64,000 bases of DNA, from NCBI GenBank assembly GCA_022009815.1, contig CP091725.1:1922001-1986000 (forward strand), given 5' to 3'. The stretch comes from Bacteroidales bacterium (GTDB taxonomy: Bacteria; Bacteroidota; Bacteroidia; Bacteroidales; Muribaculaceae). Below are positions 1 to 10,202 of the stretch, in pieces; position 1 is the stretch's first letter; every line of letters begins with the position of its first letter. The notes under the pieces are model-generated. The model saw only the letters and a program-made list of their open reading frames with translations. It had not been told where the DNA came from and made no database searches. The translations under genes and the position numbers were made by a program.

Positions 1-539
1 TGTTGCTGCTCGGAGTGATGTATTTGCCATTCTTTCCGTCGCGCACTTCCCATGCTTCGGCGTCGTTTTCAGCCTTTTGTCCGTCGACCTTGCGGGCGAA
101 CGAAGCGCCTGCAGGCAGTGTTGCAGGGACGGTTACCTCGTCGATGAGGGTTGTGCCGTCGCTGTCAAACAGGTAGATTGTGTTGTCCTGTCCGGGTTTG
201 AGGCGGAAATTCACGTGGAACGTGCCTTTGTCGGGCTCGTTGTCGCACCAGAACACCACGTGCTGGCGTGGCGGGATCTTGGTGTTGACGTCCATGCGTG
301 GGATCGGATATTTACGTGGGTTTGCCTTGTCGTCGGTCAGGAACATGCTTGAGATGTTGACCGAACCAAACGTGGAGTTGAACAGCTCAACCCACGCGTG
401 GCGCATACCGTAGTCGTCTACATAGTTGCTGTCGTTCTGCACCATCACTTCGTTGATGCAAACGCCTTTGCGTCCTTGGGCAAACAAGCCGGCAACGCAG
501 AAGGAGCAGAGCAACAGCAGCGTTAAATCTTTTATTCAT
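1..539 (-). CDS. Lamin-tail-domain protein, probable OadG-type subunit of methylmalonyl-CoA decarboxylase (partial)
   Basis: The minus strand encodes a secretory leader (LLLLCSFCVAGLFAQ) followed by a lamin-tail-like beta domain (INEVMVQND, HAWVELFNST, PPRQHVVFWCDNEPD). The gene runs off the left edge. It lies 13 nt downstream of mmdA. In other Bacteroidales the gene in this position joins a lamin-tail domain to the small OadG-like membrane subunit of the Na+-pumping decarboxylase, so that role is inferred; the OadG part is not visible here. The ATG at 537-539 (MNK) is out of frame with the leader. Adding one A to the A-run and one T to the T-run within the first five codons restores MNKKILTLLLL, so a double homopolymer deletion is likely. 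Confidence 0.6.
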
Positions 540-552
540 ACACGTAACTATA

Positions 553-2106
553 TTATAAAGGAATATTGCCGTGCTTCTTGGCAGGGTTGGTCAATTTCTT
601 TGTAGCCAGTTGCTGCAAAGCGCGGATGATGCGGAAACGCGTGTTGCGCGGTTCGATTACATCGTCGATATAGCCGTATTTCGCTGCGTTGTAAGGGTTG
701 CAGAAGAGGTCGGTGTACTCTTTTTCCTTCTCTGCGATGTAGGCCTTCGGGTCTTCTTGTGTCTTGGCTTCTTTCATATAAAGCACTTCGGCAGCACCCG
801 ACGCACCCATCACGGCGATTTCAGCCGATGGCCATGCGTAGTTCATGTCGCCGCGGAGTTGCTTGCAGCTCATCACGATGTGGCTTCCGCCGTAGCTCTT
901 GCGGATTGTCACAGTCACCTTAGGCACTGTAGCCTCGCCGTAGGCGTAGAGGAGCTTCGCGCCGTGAAGGATTACGGCGTTGTATTCTTGGCCTGTGCCA
1001 GGAAGGAATCCAGGAACGTCGACAAGAGAAACCAAAGGAATGTTGAAGGCGTCGCAGAAGCGTACGAAGCGGGCTGCCTTGCGCGATGCGTTGCAGTCGA
1101 GCACTCCGGCGAGGAATTTAGGCTGGTTGGCAACGATACCTACAGACTGTCCGTTGAAGCGGGCGAAACCGATGATGATGTTCTTCGCATAGTCGCGTTG
1201 CACTTCGAGGAACTCGCCGTTGTCGATGATTGCGCCGATGACCTCATACATATCGTATGCCTTGTTTGGAGAGTCGGGCACGATTTCGTTCAAAGCGTCT
1301 TCTACGCGGTCGATCGGGTCTGTGCACTTTACGAGCGGAGCCTCTTCGAGGTTGTTCTGAGGGATGTAGCTGAGGAGTTTGCGGATGAGCTTCAATGCCT
1401 CTTCTCCGTCTTCAGTAGCGAAGTGTGCCACACCTGATTTTGTGGTGTGCATTGTTGCGCCGCCGAGTTGTTCTTGAGTAACGTCCTCGCCAGTCACTGT
1501 CTTCACAACCTTCGGACCTGTAAGGAACATGTATGAGATGCCCTTTGTCATGATTGTGAAGTCGGTAAGAGCCGGAGAGTAGACAGCGCCGCCGGCGCAA
1601 GGACCGAGGATTGCAGAGATTTGAGGCACTACACCTGATGCAAGGATGTTGCGCTCGAAGATTTCAGCGTAGCCGGCAAGGGCGTTGATGCCTTCCTGGA
1701 TACGTGCGCCTCCCGAGTCGTTCAAACCGATGACCGGAGCGCCCATCTTCATTGCCATATCCATGATTTTGCAAATCTTCATTGCCATAGCTTCCGACAG
1801 CGAGCCGCCCCAAACGGTGAAGTCCTGTGCGAAAACATAAACGAGACGGCCGTCGATTGTACCGTAGCCGGTAACGACGCCGTCGCCGAGATAATGTTTC
1901 TTGTCTTGTCCGAAGTTGGTGCAACGGTGCTGCACGAACATATCCAATTCCTCGAAGCTGCCTTCGTCAAGCAGTTGGGCGATACGCTCACGTGCGGTGT
2001 ATTTACCTCTTTCGTGCTGCTTGGCAATGGCTTTCTCGCCGCCGCCAAGGCGTGCTTTCTCGCGCAAGGCGATAAGCTCCTGCACTTTTTCAAGTTGATT
2101 GCTCAT
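553..2106 (-). CDS. mmdA: Methylmalonyl-CoA decarboxylase / propionyl-CoA carboxylase, carboxyltransferase subunit
   Basis: An intact 517-residue carboxyltransferase of the acyl-CoA carboxylase beta family, of usual length. Visible motifs are the N-terminal KYTARERI segment, the acyl-CoA binding GGSLSEAMAMK and LNDSGGARIQEG loops, the oxyanion-forming GPCAGGAVYSPALTDF, and the C-terminal biotin-side PGFLPGTGQEYN and YGGSHIVMSCKQ. It moves the carboxyl group between (S)-methylmalonyl-CoA and the biotin carrier; in fermenting Bacteroidales this is the propionate branch of succinate metabolism. It sits between mce (30 nt upstream) and the lamin-tail/OadG-like gene (13 nt downstream), as expected for the Na+-translocating decarboxylase operon. 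Carrier and OadB-type genes would follow outside the window. Confidence 0.93.
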   Translation of the reverse strand: MSNQLEKVQELIALREKARLGGGEKAIAKQHERGKYTARERIAQLLDEGSFEELDMFVQHRCTNFGQDKKHYLGDGVVTGYGTIDGRLVYVFAQDFTVWGGSLSEAMAMKICKIMDMAMKMGAPVIGLNDSGGARIQEGINALAGYAEIFERNILASGVVPQISAILGPCAGGAVYSPALTDFTIMTKGISYMFLTGPKVVKTVTGEDVTQEQLGGATMHTTKSGVAHFATEDGEEALKLIRKLLSYIPQNNLEEAPLVKCTDPIDRVEDALNEIVPDSPNKAYDMYEVIGAIIDNGEFLEVQRDYAKNIIIGFARFNGQSVGIVANQPKFLAGVLDCNASRKAARFVRFCDAFNIPLVSLVDVPGFLPGTGQEYNAVILHGAKLLYAYGEATVPKVTVTIRKSYGGSHIVMSCKQLRGDMNYAWPSAEIAVMGASGAAEVLYMKEAKTQEDPKAYIAEKEKEYTDLFCNPYNAAKYGYIDDVIEPRNTRFRIIRALQQLATKKLTNPAKKHGNIPL

Positions 2107-2136
2107 ATTAAAATGCTTAATAGTTTAAGTGTTTGC

Positions 2137-2547
2137 TTATTCAGGTTTCTCGCAGAATTCAGTAAGAACGCCGTGTGTCGACTTCGGGTGGATGAACGCG
2201 ATGTTCAGACCTTCAGCGCCTTTGCGAGGAGCTTTGTCGATGAGGCGCACGCCTTTGCCTTCCATTTCAGCCAAAGCGTTGGCAACACCGTCTTCAACGG
2301 CAAATGCGAGGTGATGGATGCCTTCGCCGCGCTTCTCGATGAATTTGGCGATAGGGCTCTCGTCAGAAGTCGGCTCGAGGAGCTCGAGTTTGGTCTGTCC
2401 AACCTTGAAGAACGCAGTCTTTACTTTCTGGTCGGCAACTTCTTCGATAGAGTAGCACTTCATTCCGAGAATGTTTTCATAATAAGGAATGGCTTCGTCA
2501 AGGCTCTTGACAGCGATTCCGAGATGTTCGATGTGAGAGATATTCAT
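2137..2547 (-). CDS. mce: Methylmalonyl-CoA epimerase
   Basis: A 136-residue protein of the vicinal-oxygen-chelate fold, made of two beta-alpha-beta-beta-beta modules. Metal ligands are seen in HLGIAVKSLDEAI near the N-terminus, GIHHLAFAVED in the middle and GVLTEFCE at the C-terminus. It interconverts the R and S forms of methylmalonyl-CoA, linking the mutase to the decarboxylase encoded directly downstream. It is the first gene of the operon and has its own Bacteroidetes-type promoter. Length and motifs are typical and no defect is seen. Confidence 0.93.
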   Translation of the reverse strand: MNISHIEHLGIAVKSLDEAIPYYENILGMKCYSIEEVADQKVKTAFFKVGQTKLELLEPTSDESPIAKFIEKRGEGIHHLAFAVEDGVANALAEMEGKGVRLIDKAPRKGAEGLNIAFIHPKSTHGVLTEFCEKPE

Positions 2548-2590
2548 AATATTTAAATTTTAAAAGTTCTCTAAATAGATTACTTGTTCG

Positions 2591-2618
2591 CAAAAGTACG
2601 AAAAAATATCAAGAACAA
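2591..2618 (-). promoter_or_regulatory. Promoter of the mce-mmdA operon
   Basis: On the minus strand, TACTTTTG at 2591-2598 matches the Bacteroidetes -7 consensus TAnnTTTG, with a TTG at 2616-2618 17 bp further upstream. It lies about 45 nt upstream of the mce start codon. Confidence 0.55.
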
Positions 2619-2667
2619 CTTTTTTATTTGTAAAAATATGGTTAATTGAAGAGTTTTAGCGCAAAAT

Positions 2668-2694
2668 GTCAGTAACAGACTGACGTAATGTCAG
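2668..2694. promoter_or_regulatory. Tandem inverted repeats upstream of dnaK (candidate operator or activator site)
   Basis: Three half-sites alternate in orientation and are evenly spaced: GTCAGT (2668-2673), ACTGAC (2679-2684) and GTCAG (2690-2694), each separated by 5 nt. They form two overlapping palindromes with an 11-nt (one helical turn) repeat, as expected for cooperative dimer binding. They end 34 bp before the sigma-54-like element and 150 bp before dnaK. The regulator is unknown. Confidence 0.45.
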
Positions 2695-2727
2695 CATCGG
2701 CGGCTGTCGGATTCGCGCAGCCGGAGT

Positions 2728-2744
2728 TTGGCACGCGATTTGTT
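2728..2744 (+). promoter_or_regulatory. Candidate sigma-54 (-24/-12) promoter of dnaK
   Basis: TTGGCACG followed by 4 nt and TTGTT matches the RpoN consensus (TTGGCACG-N4-TTGCW) at all but one strongly conserved position, with correct spacing. The predicted start lies near 2756, giving a leader of about 60 nt. No TAnnTTTG box is seen before dnaK. Confidence 0.5.
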
Positions 2745-2817
2745 TATCCGAGTGTGCCGCGTCTCGCAAGGGCACGGCAGAGAAAACTTGAATAATAACA
2801 AATAAAAATATAGAATC

Positions 2818-4737
2818 ATGGGTAAAATCATTGGTATAGACTTAGGTACTACGAACTCCTGCGTGGCAGTTCTCGAGGGTAAAGACCCTGTGGTAATTCC
2901 TAACAGCGAAGGCCGCAACACAACGCCTTCAATCGTTGCTTTCGTCGATGGTGGCGAAAGAAAAGTAGGTGACCCTGCAAAGCGTCAGGCAATCACCAAT
3001 CCGACTCGTACGGTGTTCTCCATCAAGCGTTTATGGGAGAATCCTACGATGCCGTGCAAAAAGAAATCGCGCGTGTGCCTTATAAGGTAGTAAAGGGCGA
3101 CAACAATACTCCGCGTGTCGACATCGACGGTCGCCAGTACACTCCGCAAGAAATCTCGGCTATGATTCTTCAGAAAATGAAGAAGACGGCAGAAGACTAT
3201 CTCGGACAGACAGTGACCGACGCCGTAATCACCGTTCCGGCATACTTCAACGACTCTCAGCGTCAGGCAACTAAGGAAGCCGGCGAAATTGCAGGCTTGA
3301 ACGTTCGCCGTATCGTGAACGAGCCTACAGCCGCAGCGTTGGCTTACGGTCTTGACAAGAGCCAGAGCGACCGCAAGATTGCGGTGTTCGACCTCGGTGG
3401 CGGTACGTTTGATATCTCAATTCTTGAGCTTGGCGACGGTGTGTTTGAAGTGAAATCGACCAACGGCGACACTCACCTTGGTGGTGACGACTTCGACCAC
3501 AAGATTATCGACTGGCTGGCTGACGAGTTTAAACGACGAGGGTGTTGACCTCCGTCAGGACCCGATGGCTCTTCAGCGCTTGAAAGAGGCTGCTGAAAAA
3601 GCAAAGATCGAGCTTTCAAGCTCTACGTCGACAGAAATCAACCTGCCGTATATCATGCCGGTAAACGGTGTGCCTAAACACTTGGTAAAAACGCTTACCC
3701 GCGCTAAATTCGAGCAGCTTTGCGACAGCCTTATCCAGGCAACCGTAGTTCCTTGCCAGCAGGCATTGAAGGATGCTGGACTGACTGCATCAGACATCGA
3801 CGACGTGATTCTCGTGGGCGGTTCGACCCGTATCCCTGCCGTACAGGAAATCGTACAGAAATTCTTCGGCAAAGCTCCGTCGAAGGGCGTTAACCCTGAC
3901 GAGGTGGTAGCCGTAGGCGCTGCAATCCAGGGCGGTGTGCTCAGCGGCGACGTGAAAGACGTGCTTCTGCTTGACGTCGTTCCATTGTCGGTCGGCATCG
4001 AGACTCTCGGTGGCGTGATGACAAAACTTATCGAAGCCAACACAACGATACCGACGCGCAAGAGCGAGACGTTCTCAACGGCAGCCGACAACCAGCCGTC
4101 AGTTGAAATCAACGTGCTCCAGGGCGAGCGTCCAATGGCGCGCGACGACAAATCGCTCGGACGTTTCCATCTTGATGGAATCGCACCGGCACCGCGTGGA
4201 ATCCCTCAGATCGAGGTTGCATTCGAAATCGATGCAAACGGCATCCTCAACGTGTCGGCAAAAGATAAAGCCACAGGCAAGGAGCAGAGCATCCGTATCG
4301 AGGCGTCAAGCGGCTTGAGCGACGAGGAAATCAAGCGTATGAAAGACGAGGCGGCAGCCAATGCGGCAGCCGATGCCAAAGAGAAAGAGCGCATCGACAA
4401 AGTAAACAAGGCCGACGCCGTAATCTTCCAGACCGAAAAGCAGTTGAAAGACCTCGGCGACAAGTTCCCTGCCGACAAGCGCGCAGCCGTAGAGACGGCG
4501 CTCAACGAGTTGAAGGAAGCGCACAAGGCTCAGAACATCGATGCCATCGACCCTGCAATCGATAAGCTTAACGCTGCCCTTCAGACAGCCGCTCAGGACA
4601 TCTACAATGCCCAGCAGCAAGCCGGAGGCGCACAGCAGGGCGCAGGATTCGACCCTAACGCCGGAGCGCAGCAGGGCGGCAATGCCGGCAACAACGGCGA
4701 CACCGTCCAAGATGCCGACTTCGAGGAGGTGAAGTAA
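2818..4737 (+). CDS. dnaK: Chaperone protein DnaK (Hsp70), frame broken twice
   Basis: Hsp70 chaperone of about 639 residues once two breaks are bridged. The ATPase domain begins GKIIGIDLGTTNSCVAV and has VITVPAYFNDSQRQATK, the phosphate-2 loop IAVFDLGGGTFDISI and VILVGGSTRIPAVQ. The substrate domain has DVVPLSVGIETLGGVMTKLI, and the C-terminal lid ends in the usual acidic DADFEEVK. Break 1 near 3030 changes the expected KRFMGESYDAV: a run of four T reads as three. Break 2 near 3535 changes DEFKNDEGVDL: a run of four A reads as three. Both are homopolymer contractions in an essential-type gene, so sequence error is far more likely than loss of DnaK. A strong terminator follows. Confidence 0.95.
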
Positions 4738-4763
4738 AGAATCGATAAGCGATAGATAAATAA

Positions 4764-4800
4764 AAATCCGTGTAACTCAAAAGGTTGCACGGATTTTTTT
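4764..4800 (+). terminator. Bidirectional terminator between dnaK and the HNH gene
   Basis: A 13-bp stem (AAATCCGTGTAAC pairing with GTTGCACGGATTT, one G-T pair) with a 7-nt loop is followed by seven T. On the opposite strand it is followed by T-rich sequence, so it can also end the minus-strand defence operon. Confidence 0.85.
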
Positions 4801-4862
4801 GTTTGTAATAACTTTTGGCTTTTTTGCGGCGAAGCGCGATAAATAGCCGACCGTGTACAAGG

Positions 4863-5708
4863 CTAAATGTTCAGATGCTTGTTAAGCTTCACCTTCTCGG
4901 TCAATCCATTTGGAAAACGGAATGACAAATCTTTCCTGTCCCATCGCGGCTTGACCTTGTGGATTATTCGATGATACGATGGCGATAGAATGATAATGTT
5001 TGACGTGTCGTTGTCCATAGATTCGGTAAAGGGGATGATGTGATGTGCCTCTACCACTAATGCGTCGTAATTGTCGCCTATTCTCTCTCCAGTCATCTGG
5101 CAGCGGAAGTCGTACAAGCGTTTTAGCGAATCTCCGATGCTGCGGTCGAGTTGACGCACTTTCTGCAGACGGGTGACTTCTTTAAATCCAGCATTCTTGT
5201 CTTCGCGAGGCTCGCGAGGCTCGAAAGTCTCGAAGTCAAGCTCGTCCATTTGATGTATCTCGTCAGAAACTTGTTCTTGATCATCGCTGAGTATGCAGTC
5301 TAAGATAAATACATCGGGCATTGAAGTTCCGTAGAAAACGATTTCGTCATGATTGTGCTCTGGTAATCGTATCTGTTTTCTTGGGCCAATTGATTCGCGT
5401 GCGGCAAGTAAATATTGGTAGTCATTGGCGAATATGGCTTGCAGTTTCTTTGCGATAGGTGAGTTGGGAGAGTATCTTACCTGCAATAAATCCGGATGAC
5501 CTGGATGTTTTGTCTGGTCAAATCCAATGTTATATAATTTGGTAGAGAACTCTTCTCCGTCAATCAGTACCTTAATTTCCCTGCTTTCACCATGTTGTAA
5601 TATACCACCAGGCAGTGAATAAACCAAATTATGGAATGCTGTCTGAATGTGAAAACCGTTTGTCAAGAGCGAAATGTCGACTGGATGTTTAAGTAGAAAT
5701 GTTGACAT
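4863..5708 (-). CDS. HNH endonuclease-domain protein linked to the Wadjet-like operon
   Basis: A 281-residue protein with no signal peptide or membrane segment. Roughly the first 170 residues form a mixed domain I do not recognise. An acidic linker (DEIHQMDELDFETFEP) follows. The last 90 residues form an HNH module: CQMTGERIGDN, then VEAHHIIPFTES with the catalytic His pair, then NIIILSPSYHRIIHK with the N and distal H, similar to HNH_2-type nucleases. It is the last gene of the minus-strand operon, 6 nt after jetD, so it is probably co-transcribed. Function is inferred: DNA cleavage, either as a fifth component of the SMC system or as a partner defence gene. The frame is intact, unlike jetA, jetC and jetD. 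Confidence 0.75.
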   Translation of the reverse strand: MSTFLLKHPVDISLLTNGFHIQTAFHNLVYSLPGGILQHGESREIKVLIDGEEFSTKLYNIGFDQTKHPGHPDLLQVRYSPNSPIAKKLQAIFANDYQYLLAARESIGPRKQIRLPEHNHDEIVFYGTSMPDVFILDCILSDDQEQVSDEIHQMDELDFETFEPREPREDKNAGFKEVTRLQKVRQLDRSIGDSLKRLYDFRCQMTGERIGDNYDALVVEAHHIIPFTESMDNDTSNIIILSPSYHRIIHKVKPRWDRKDLSFRFPNGLTEKVKLNKHLNI

Positions 5709-5714
5709 GATTAA

Positions 5715-6549
5715 TTATAAATTAATGTATCCTTCCTGATCATATCCGCGATGAAATCTATTTATTAGATCTATCAATTGTTGAAGAGAGGGGATGTCGG
5801 TTGAAAGGTTCTTGAATTTTAAGTATTGGACATTATATCTCTCGAATGAGCCATTCATCAATCTTATTTCAATATCAGAAGGGATAAGAAACGAAGCTCT
5901 GTTGCCAAGGTATTTATGGAATTCAGATAGGAAGATGTGGATGCCGGCAAGGTCAAAGTCCCCGAAGTGAGTGTATTGATTGGGTATTGTTTCAAGCCAG
6001 GAGCGTAAATCTGTGGATTGTGGATAGCGTGAGACAAACAGAAGACGCTTGTTTGAAAATATGGAAGAGAATAATTCGTATTGCTGTCGGATTTACGAAA
6101 GTTCTCCATATTCTCTATGCCGACAATAACGACATCTGTTGGTACAAGAAAAGACTGCCAGTCGGACACAAAAATGAAACTGCCTTCAAGAGGGTGTATG
6201 ATAAACTCTTGGCCATTTAGAATACATTCAATTGGCTCGTAAGCATTGATAGGGAACCCGGGGCATGAACGCACAGAAATGAGTTTGGAGTTGCCAGTCG
6301 CATAAGCCTGGGAGGCTCGCGATGTCGCTTTGTCGGAGTGGCTGTCAAGTATTCGGAAAGATTCGTCTTTCCCATGTAAATATTGCTTTAAGATATTTAT
6401 GTCTAGTGCGCGATATGATGTCCTTGAGCCTCGAACAACAGAAACCAACAGTCCTTCGGACATCAGTTCCAATACAAAGTCTGTGTTCAGACGGCTTGAA
6501 GCCACAGTTTGCCATTCAGCAGTTCCTGTAGAGATTTACTTATAGCCAT
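5715..6549 (-). CDS. jetD: JetD-like TOPRIM nuclease subunit of Wadjet system, short form, two frame breaks
   Basis: The gene starts MAISKSLQELLNGK one nucleotide after the jetC stop and is about 278 residues if two breaks are bridged. After an N-terminal region resembling a winged helix (residues about 1-60), a TOPRIM-like domain shows DVVIVGIENMENF (catalytic Glu) and, in the shifted frame, HFGDFDLAGIHIF (metal-binding DxD). Breaks: near 6508, one base missing in LNGKLVASSRLN; near 6053, where CAAAC should read CAAAAC, giving FQNKRLLFVSRYPQ. JetD is the DNA-cleaving subunit of Wadjet. This version lacks most of the long N-terminal arm of better-known JetD proteins of nearly 400 residues. 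Identity rests on motifs and gene order. Confidence 0.72.
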
Positions 6550-6550
6550 A

Positions 6551-9500
6551 TTATTGCATATTTCGTTTCAATAATTTTTCCACACGTGTTTTGACGTTGT
6601 GTTTGCTCAGCATATACGTGTACTTATAGTCGTACGGATTGTATGATGTCGGAGAACTGTTAATCAGGTAAATATTGCGAGAATTGGCAAATTGTAGTAT
6701 TCCCTTGATGTTGTTTGGATGAAGGCGTCCAATCTCATCCATCATACAATGCACAATGAAATCACCACTTTTACGAGCTGCCTTCTTTTTGAAAACATTG
6801 ATAAGCATGATGTTGACCATCGCTTTTACCAATATGTCTGTTCCGTCTGAACCGACATTGTTGATGCGTTCCACCCAGCCAGTGTCATTGTCATTTCTTT
6901 AACACGGAATTGAAGGCGGAAAGAGTCACTTAGAGAGATGGCTTTTCTTTGTGGTTCATCTTGCAATTGGTTTGTTAAGCTTTTTAGGTAACCGATTACC
7001 TGACGATTGACATCTTCATGGTCGTCTTGAGAGAATAGGTTCAACTTGCCCATTGATAGAGCATTCTCTTCAGTATATGACTGAATTGATATCAAAAGTT
7101 GCATTAATTTGTCAGATGTTGCTGTTGCTTGCAATTCGATACTTTTAATTACGCCTGCAAAGTTTTTCTCTACGAAATCTCGATTGATATCCAATATAAC
7201 CTTGTCCACATCGGATCTGCGTTTCATCAACTCTCCAATCTCTACCGAAATTCTTCCGAGGATGTCTTTATAATGTTCGCTTGTCCTTTTGCGATATTCC
7301 TCAATTTTGTTGTTGTCGAGGAATTCTTGCAAGTTGGCTGCAATCTGTATATAGTCACTATCTACCACAGGCATTGTATTGAAGTGAAACGCATTTTGCG
7401 GTTTGAAGTTGCGGTTGAAGTTAACCACCACTTGCTTTAGTGTCTCCATCTCTTCGCGCTTGTGGTTGACTGTGCCTCGCAATTGAGTAATCAACTCTTG
7501 ACAATCATAGTGTGTCACAGTCTTCTTGTCATTATGCAATATAGCCTCAGAAACCAAATGCTCATTTTCTACCATTTGGCGATAAAGCGATAGTCCATCT
7601 TGTCTGTGTTTAAGTTCTTTTTGCTGTCTGTTTGCTTCTTTTTCCAATTCTATTCGCATTTTCTCAAAGCGGAGTCGTTTGTCTTCAAATATTTGACGTA
7701 TTTGCCGCAGTTTTTGTTCGGTGTCTGTTATTTCCTTATGGATTGTTGGTTCGATGGCAAATAGTTCGCGCTTTGCGATGTTGTATTCAATTATGACCTG
7801 ACGTTCGTTTTCAATTTGCGTTAGCAAAGAATCAATGTTTTCCAATGTTTCCTTGTATTGGGTGAGCAAATTGATGTCAACACCTTTGCCAGCCAGTTCG
7901 GCCTTCTGCTGGCGGTCAAGCTCTTGAAATTGTTTGTCATATTCTTTGTTTCGGGATTCGGCTTTTTGGAATTGCTCCTGACGGAATTCTTCGAATAAGG
8001 CCTGATCCTGTTTGATTTGTTTTTGGAATATTGTGTCAAGTTCTTTCAAATCTTTCAGCATCTTGTTTTCTTGCTTTTTGCAGGAGTCTTGCTCAGCCTT
8101 CACATGGAGCAAGGCGTCGTTGAAAGCTCGTTGGCGTTTCGCTTTCTCTTCAGAGATTAGTTCCTGCTCTTCCATTTCAATGGCGTGTTTTTGGTTCTCC
8201 AAGGTCTGACGTTTGGTGGGTATTTGATCACACTCAACCTTTAGGCGAGTGCGTTCTTCTCGGAGGGGCTTAATGCGTTCCGAGAACTTTTTCTCCAATT
8301 TTTGAGAATCGTTCTTTAAAGAGATGGGTAATTGATTAAGTTGTTTGATAACATCTTGCAGTTGCTCTTCTAATAATTGCTTTTCGCGGAGCAACTCATC
8401 AGGAGTCCGATTTGTAGAGATTACGTTTTCCAGATTCAAGTTTATCCCAAATAAATCCTCGGTAGAAGTGCTAAATGTAGGGTCCAAGCCTTGGGCATAG
8501 AGTATCCGCTCTTCATCCACAACTTTGCCGATAGTGTCTTCCCAACCATTCTTATTTTGAGTCAGCCATTCATAGAGTGAACCTTTAAGATGAGAAAGCA
8601 ACTTGTCAATTTTATTAATGCGTTCCCTAAGTTGTAATTTCTCAGAATCGAGTTTTTCTAATTTCTTTTCATTCGAAGCCTTTAGATTGTCGATGCTCAT
8701 CTTGTATTCGTTTTGGAGAGTTTCAATTGTATTATCCACAACCTTTTGGTTGGCATCATTTTCGCTCTTTAACATTACAAGGCTCTGCAACTCTTCTGAA
8801 ATTTGTTGCGCTTCTTTTGCCTTCGGGTGCCATTGTTTCAAATCGCGAAGGGCTTTGTCTGCAAGATGTTGCTCCTCGATAAGCTGTTTCAGACGATTGT
8901 CGGAATTATTTCGCCAATCGTTGTATTCATTTATTATCTGATTTCGATTAATGGAGCGATTGTTATCATATGCTTCGCGTTTTGTTTGTAGTTCTTCGCG
9001 TTTGCGGTTTAATTCGTCCTTTTGGCAAAGTACGAAATCTTTTCGTGCATTTTCCAGCTTATCCCTAGCGATTTTGTACTTTTCTTCTATTGAATTGTTT
9101 GTTTTAAGCAAGTCGTTTAAGAGATTCCTCTTTTCATCGCGTTCTTGCTTCAACATAGGCTCCCGATTGGCTAATAATAACTTTTCGTGGATGAGATTCT
9201 TCTCAAAATATGTGTGCTTTTGTGTGATTTCTTTCAGTTTTTCTTTCTTGGCGCCGAGCTGCTGATTGAAATAGTCATTTTCGTTGTTATATTCGTCAGA
9301 CAATTCTCGCTCACGTGTTTTTTCTTCATTAATACTATTGCGTGTTTTATTTAGCACGTCTTCAATCAAGGGTAGTTGTTTTTCGCTTTCGTTGACTGCA
9401 TAGTTAAGTTCTTGCCATACGTCAATAATTTGCTGATTCAAAGCGATGATAGTGCGACCTTGTTCAGCAATTTTTTGCGCTTGGATGCGTATGGGATATG

Positions 9501-10202
9501 TTCCATCTTTAGCTTGACGGAACCAGCAGTCAATCTCATCGTATTCGCGTTCGAAATCGGTAACTTGTCGACGGTAGGTTTGTAAATCCACAGGGATATC
9601 TTCCTCTGCCATAGATTGGATAATGGTGTTCTTGATGAAGTCTGCATCTAATTTTGTGTTTAGGAATACATTTTGTATGCTTCGCGGAATGTTTTGATAG
9701 TGAGCACTCTGCACCAATGCAAATTTGGTGTATTTGTGATCATGTGTATTGCCGAAGATAATGTCTTTGAACATTGCTCCAGAATCAATGCGGGCAGAAA
9801 CGGCAATATGATGGTTTATACGTTCGCGAATCTTTACCCAATCACTCATCACACGACCAGTACTGTCTATAAGCCACTCCTTCTGATATGGAGCATCAAT
9901 AAATCGCCAAGTGGCACGACCTTGATATCGGCTTACAAGCACAGTGAATGCCTCGTTGTCGCGCATCACTTCGTAGAGAATGTGTGAATCTGACTGGCGA
10001 AATAGAACTCATCGAATGATTTTTGTCCTTGTTGAATCCCCAAACGATGTTTGTCGGCATTGTAGAAGAAAAGCAAAGCCCTTAATATAGTACTTTTACC
10101 CACGCCTTGTGTGCCGGTAAAATGTACATTGCCATCCACCGAAATTTCAGCGTACGAAATGTTTGCGCTGTTGACAAAAATTATTTTATTCAGGTATTTC
10201 AT
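6551..10202 (-). CDS. jetC: JetC-like SMC ATPase of Wadjet system, two frame breaks
   Basis: A MukB/SMC-like protein of about 1,217 residues. The N-terminal head has a Walker A, GTQGVGKSTILRAL, near residue 35. Long heptad-rich, Lys/Glu/Gln-rich coiled coils fill residues about 260-1000, broken by a globular segment around 540-605 (GSLYEWLTQNKNGW...) that is probably the hinge. The C-terminal head has NNVGSDGTDILVKA (signature-like) and a Walker B, FIVHCMMDEIGRL. Breaks: near 9990, where restoring one A gives FYFAKSDSHILYEV; near 6896, where GAAAATG reads GAAATG, restoring RVKENDNDTGWVERI. Both are homopolymer losses. In Wadjet this ATPase extrudes plasmid DNA with JetA and JetB. It overlaps jetB by 17 nt. 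Confidence 0.83.

Noticed and set aside
2818..4737. dnaK as a pseudogene
   Set aside because: Both breaks are one-base homopolymer contractions and every Hsp70 motif is intact.
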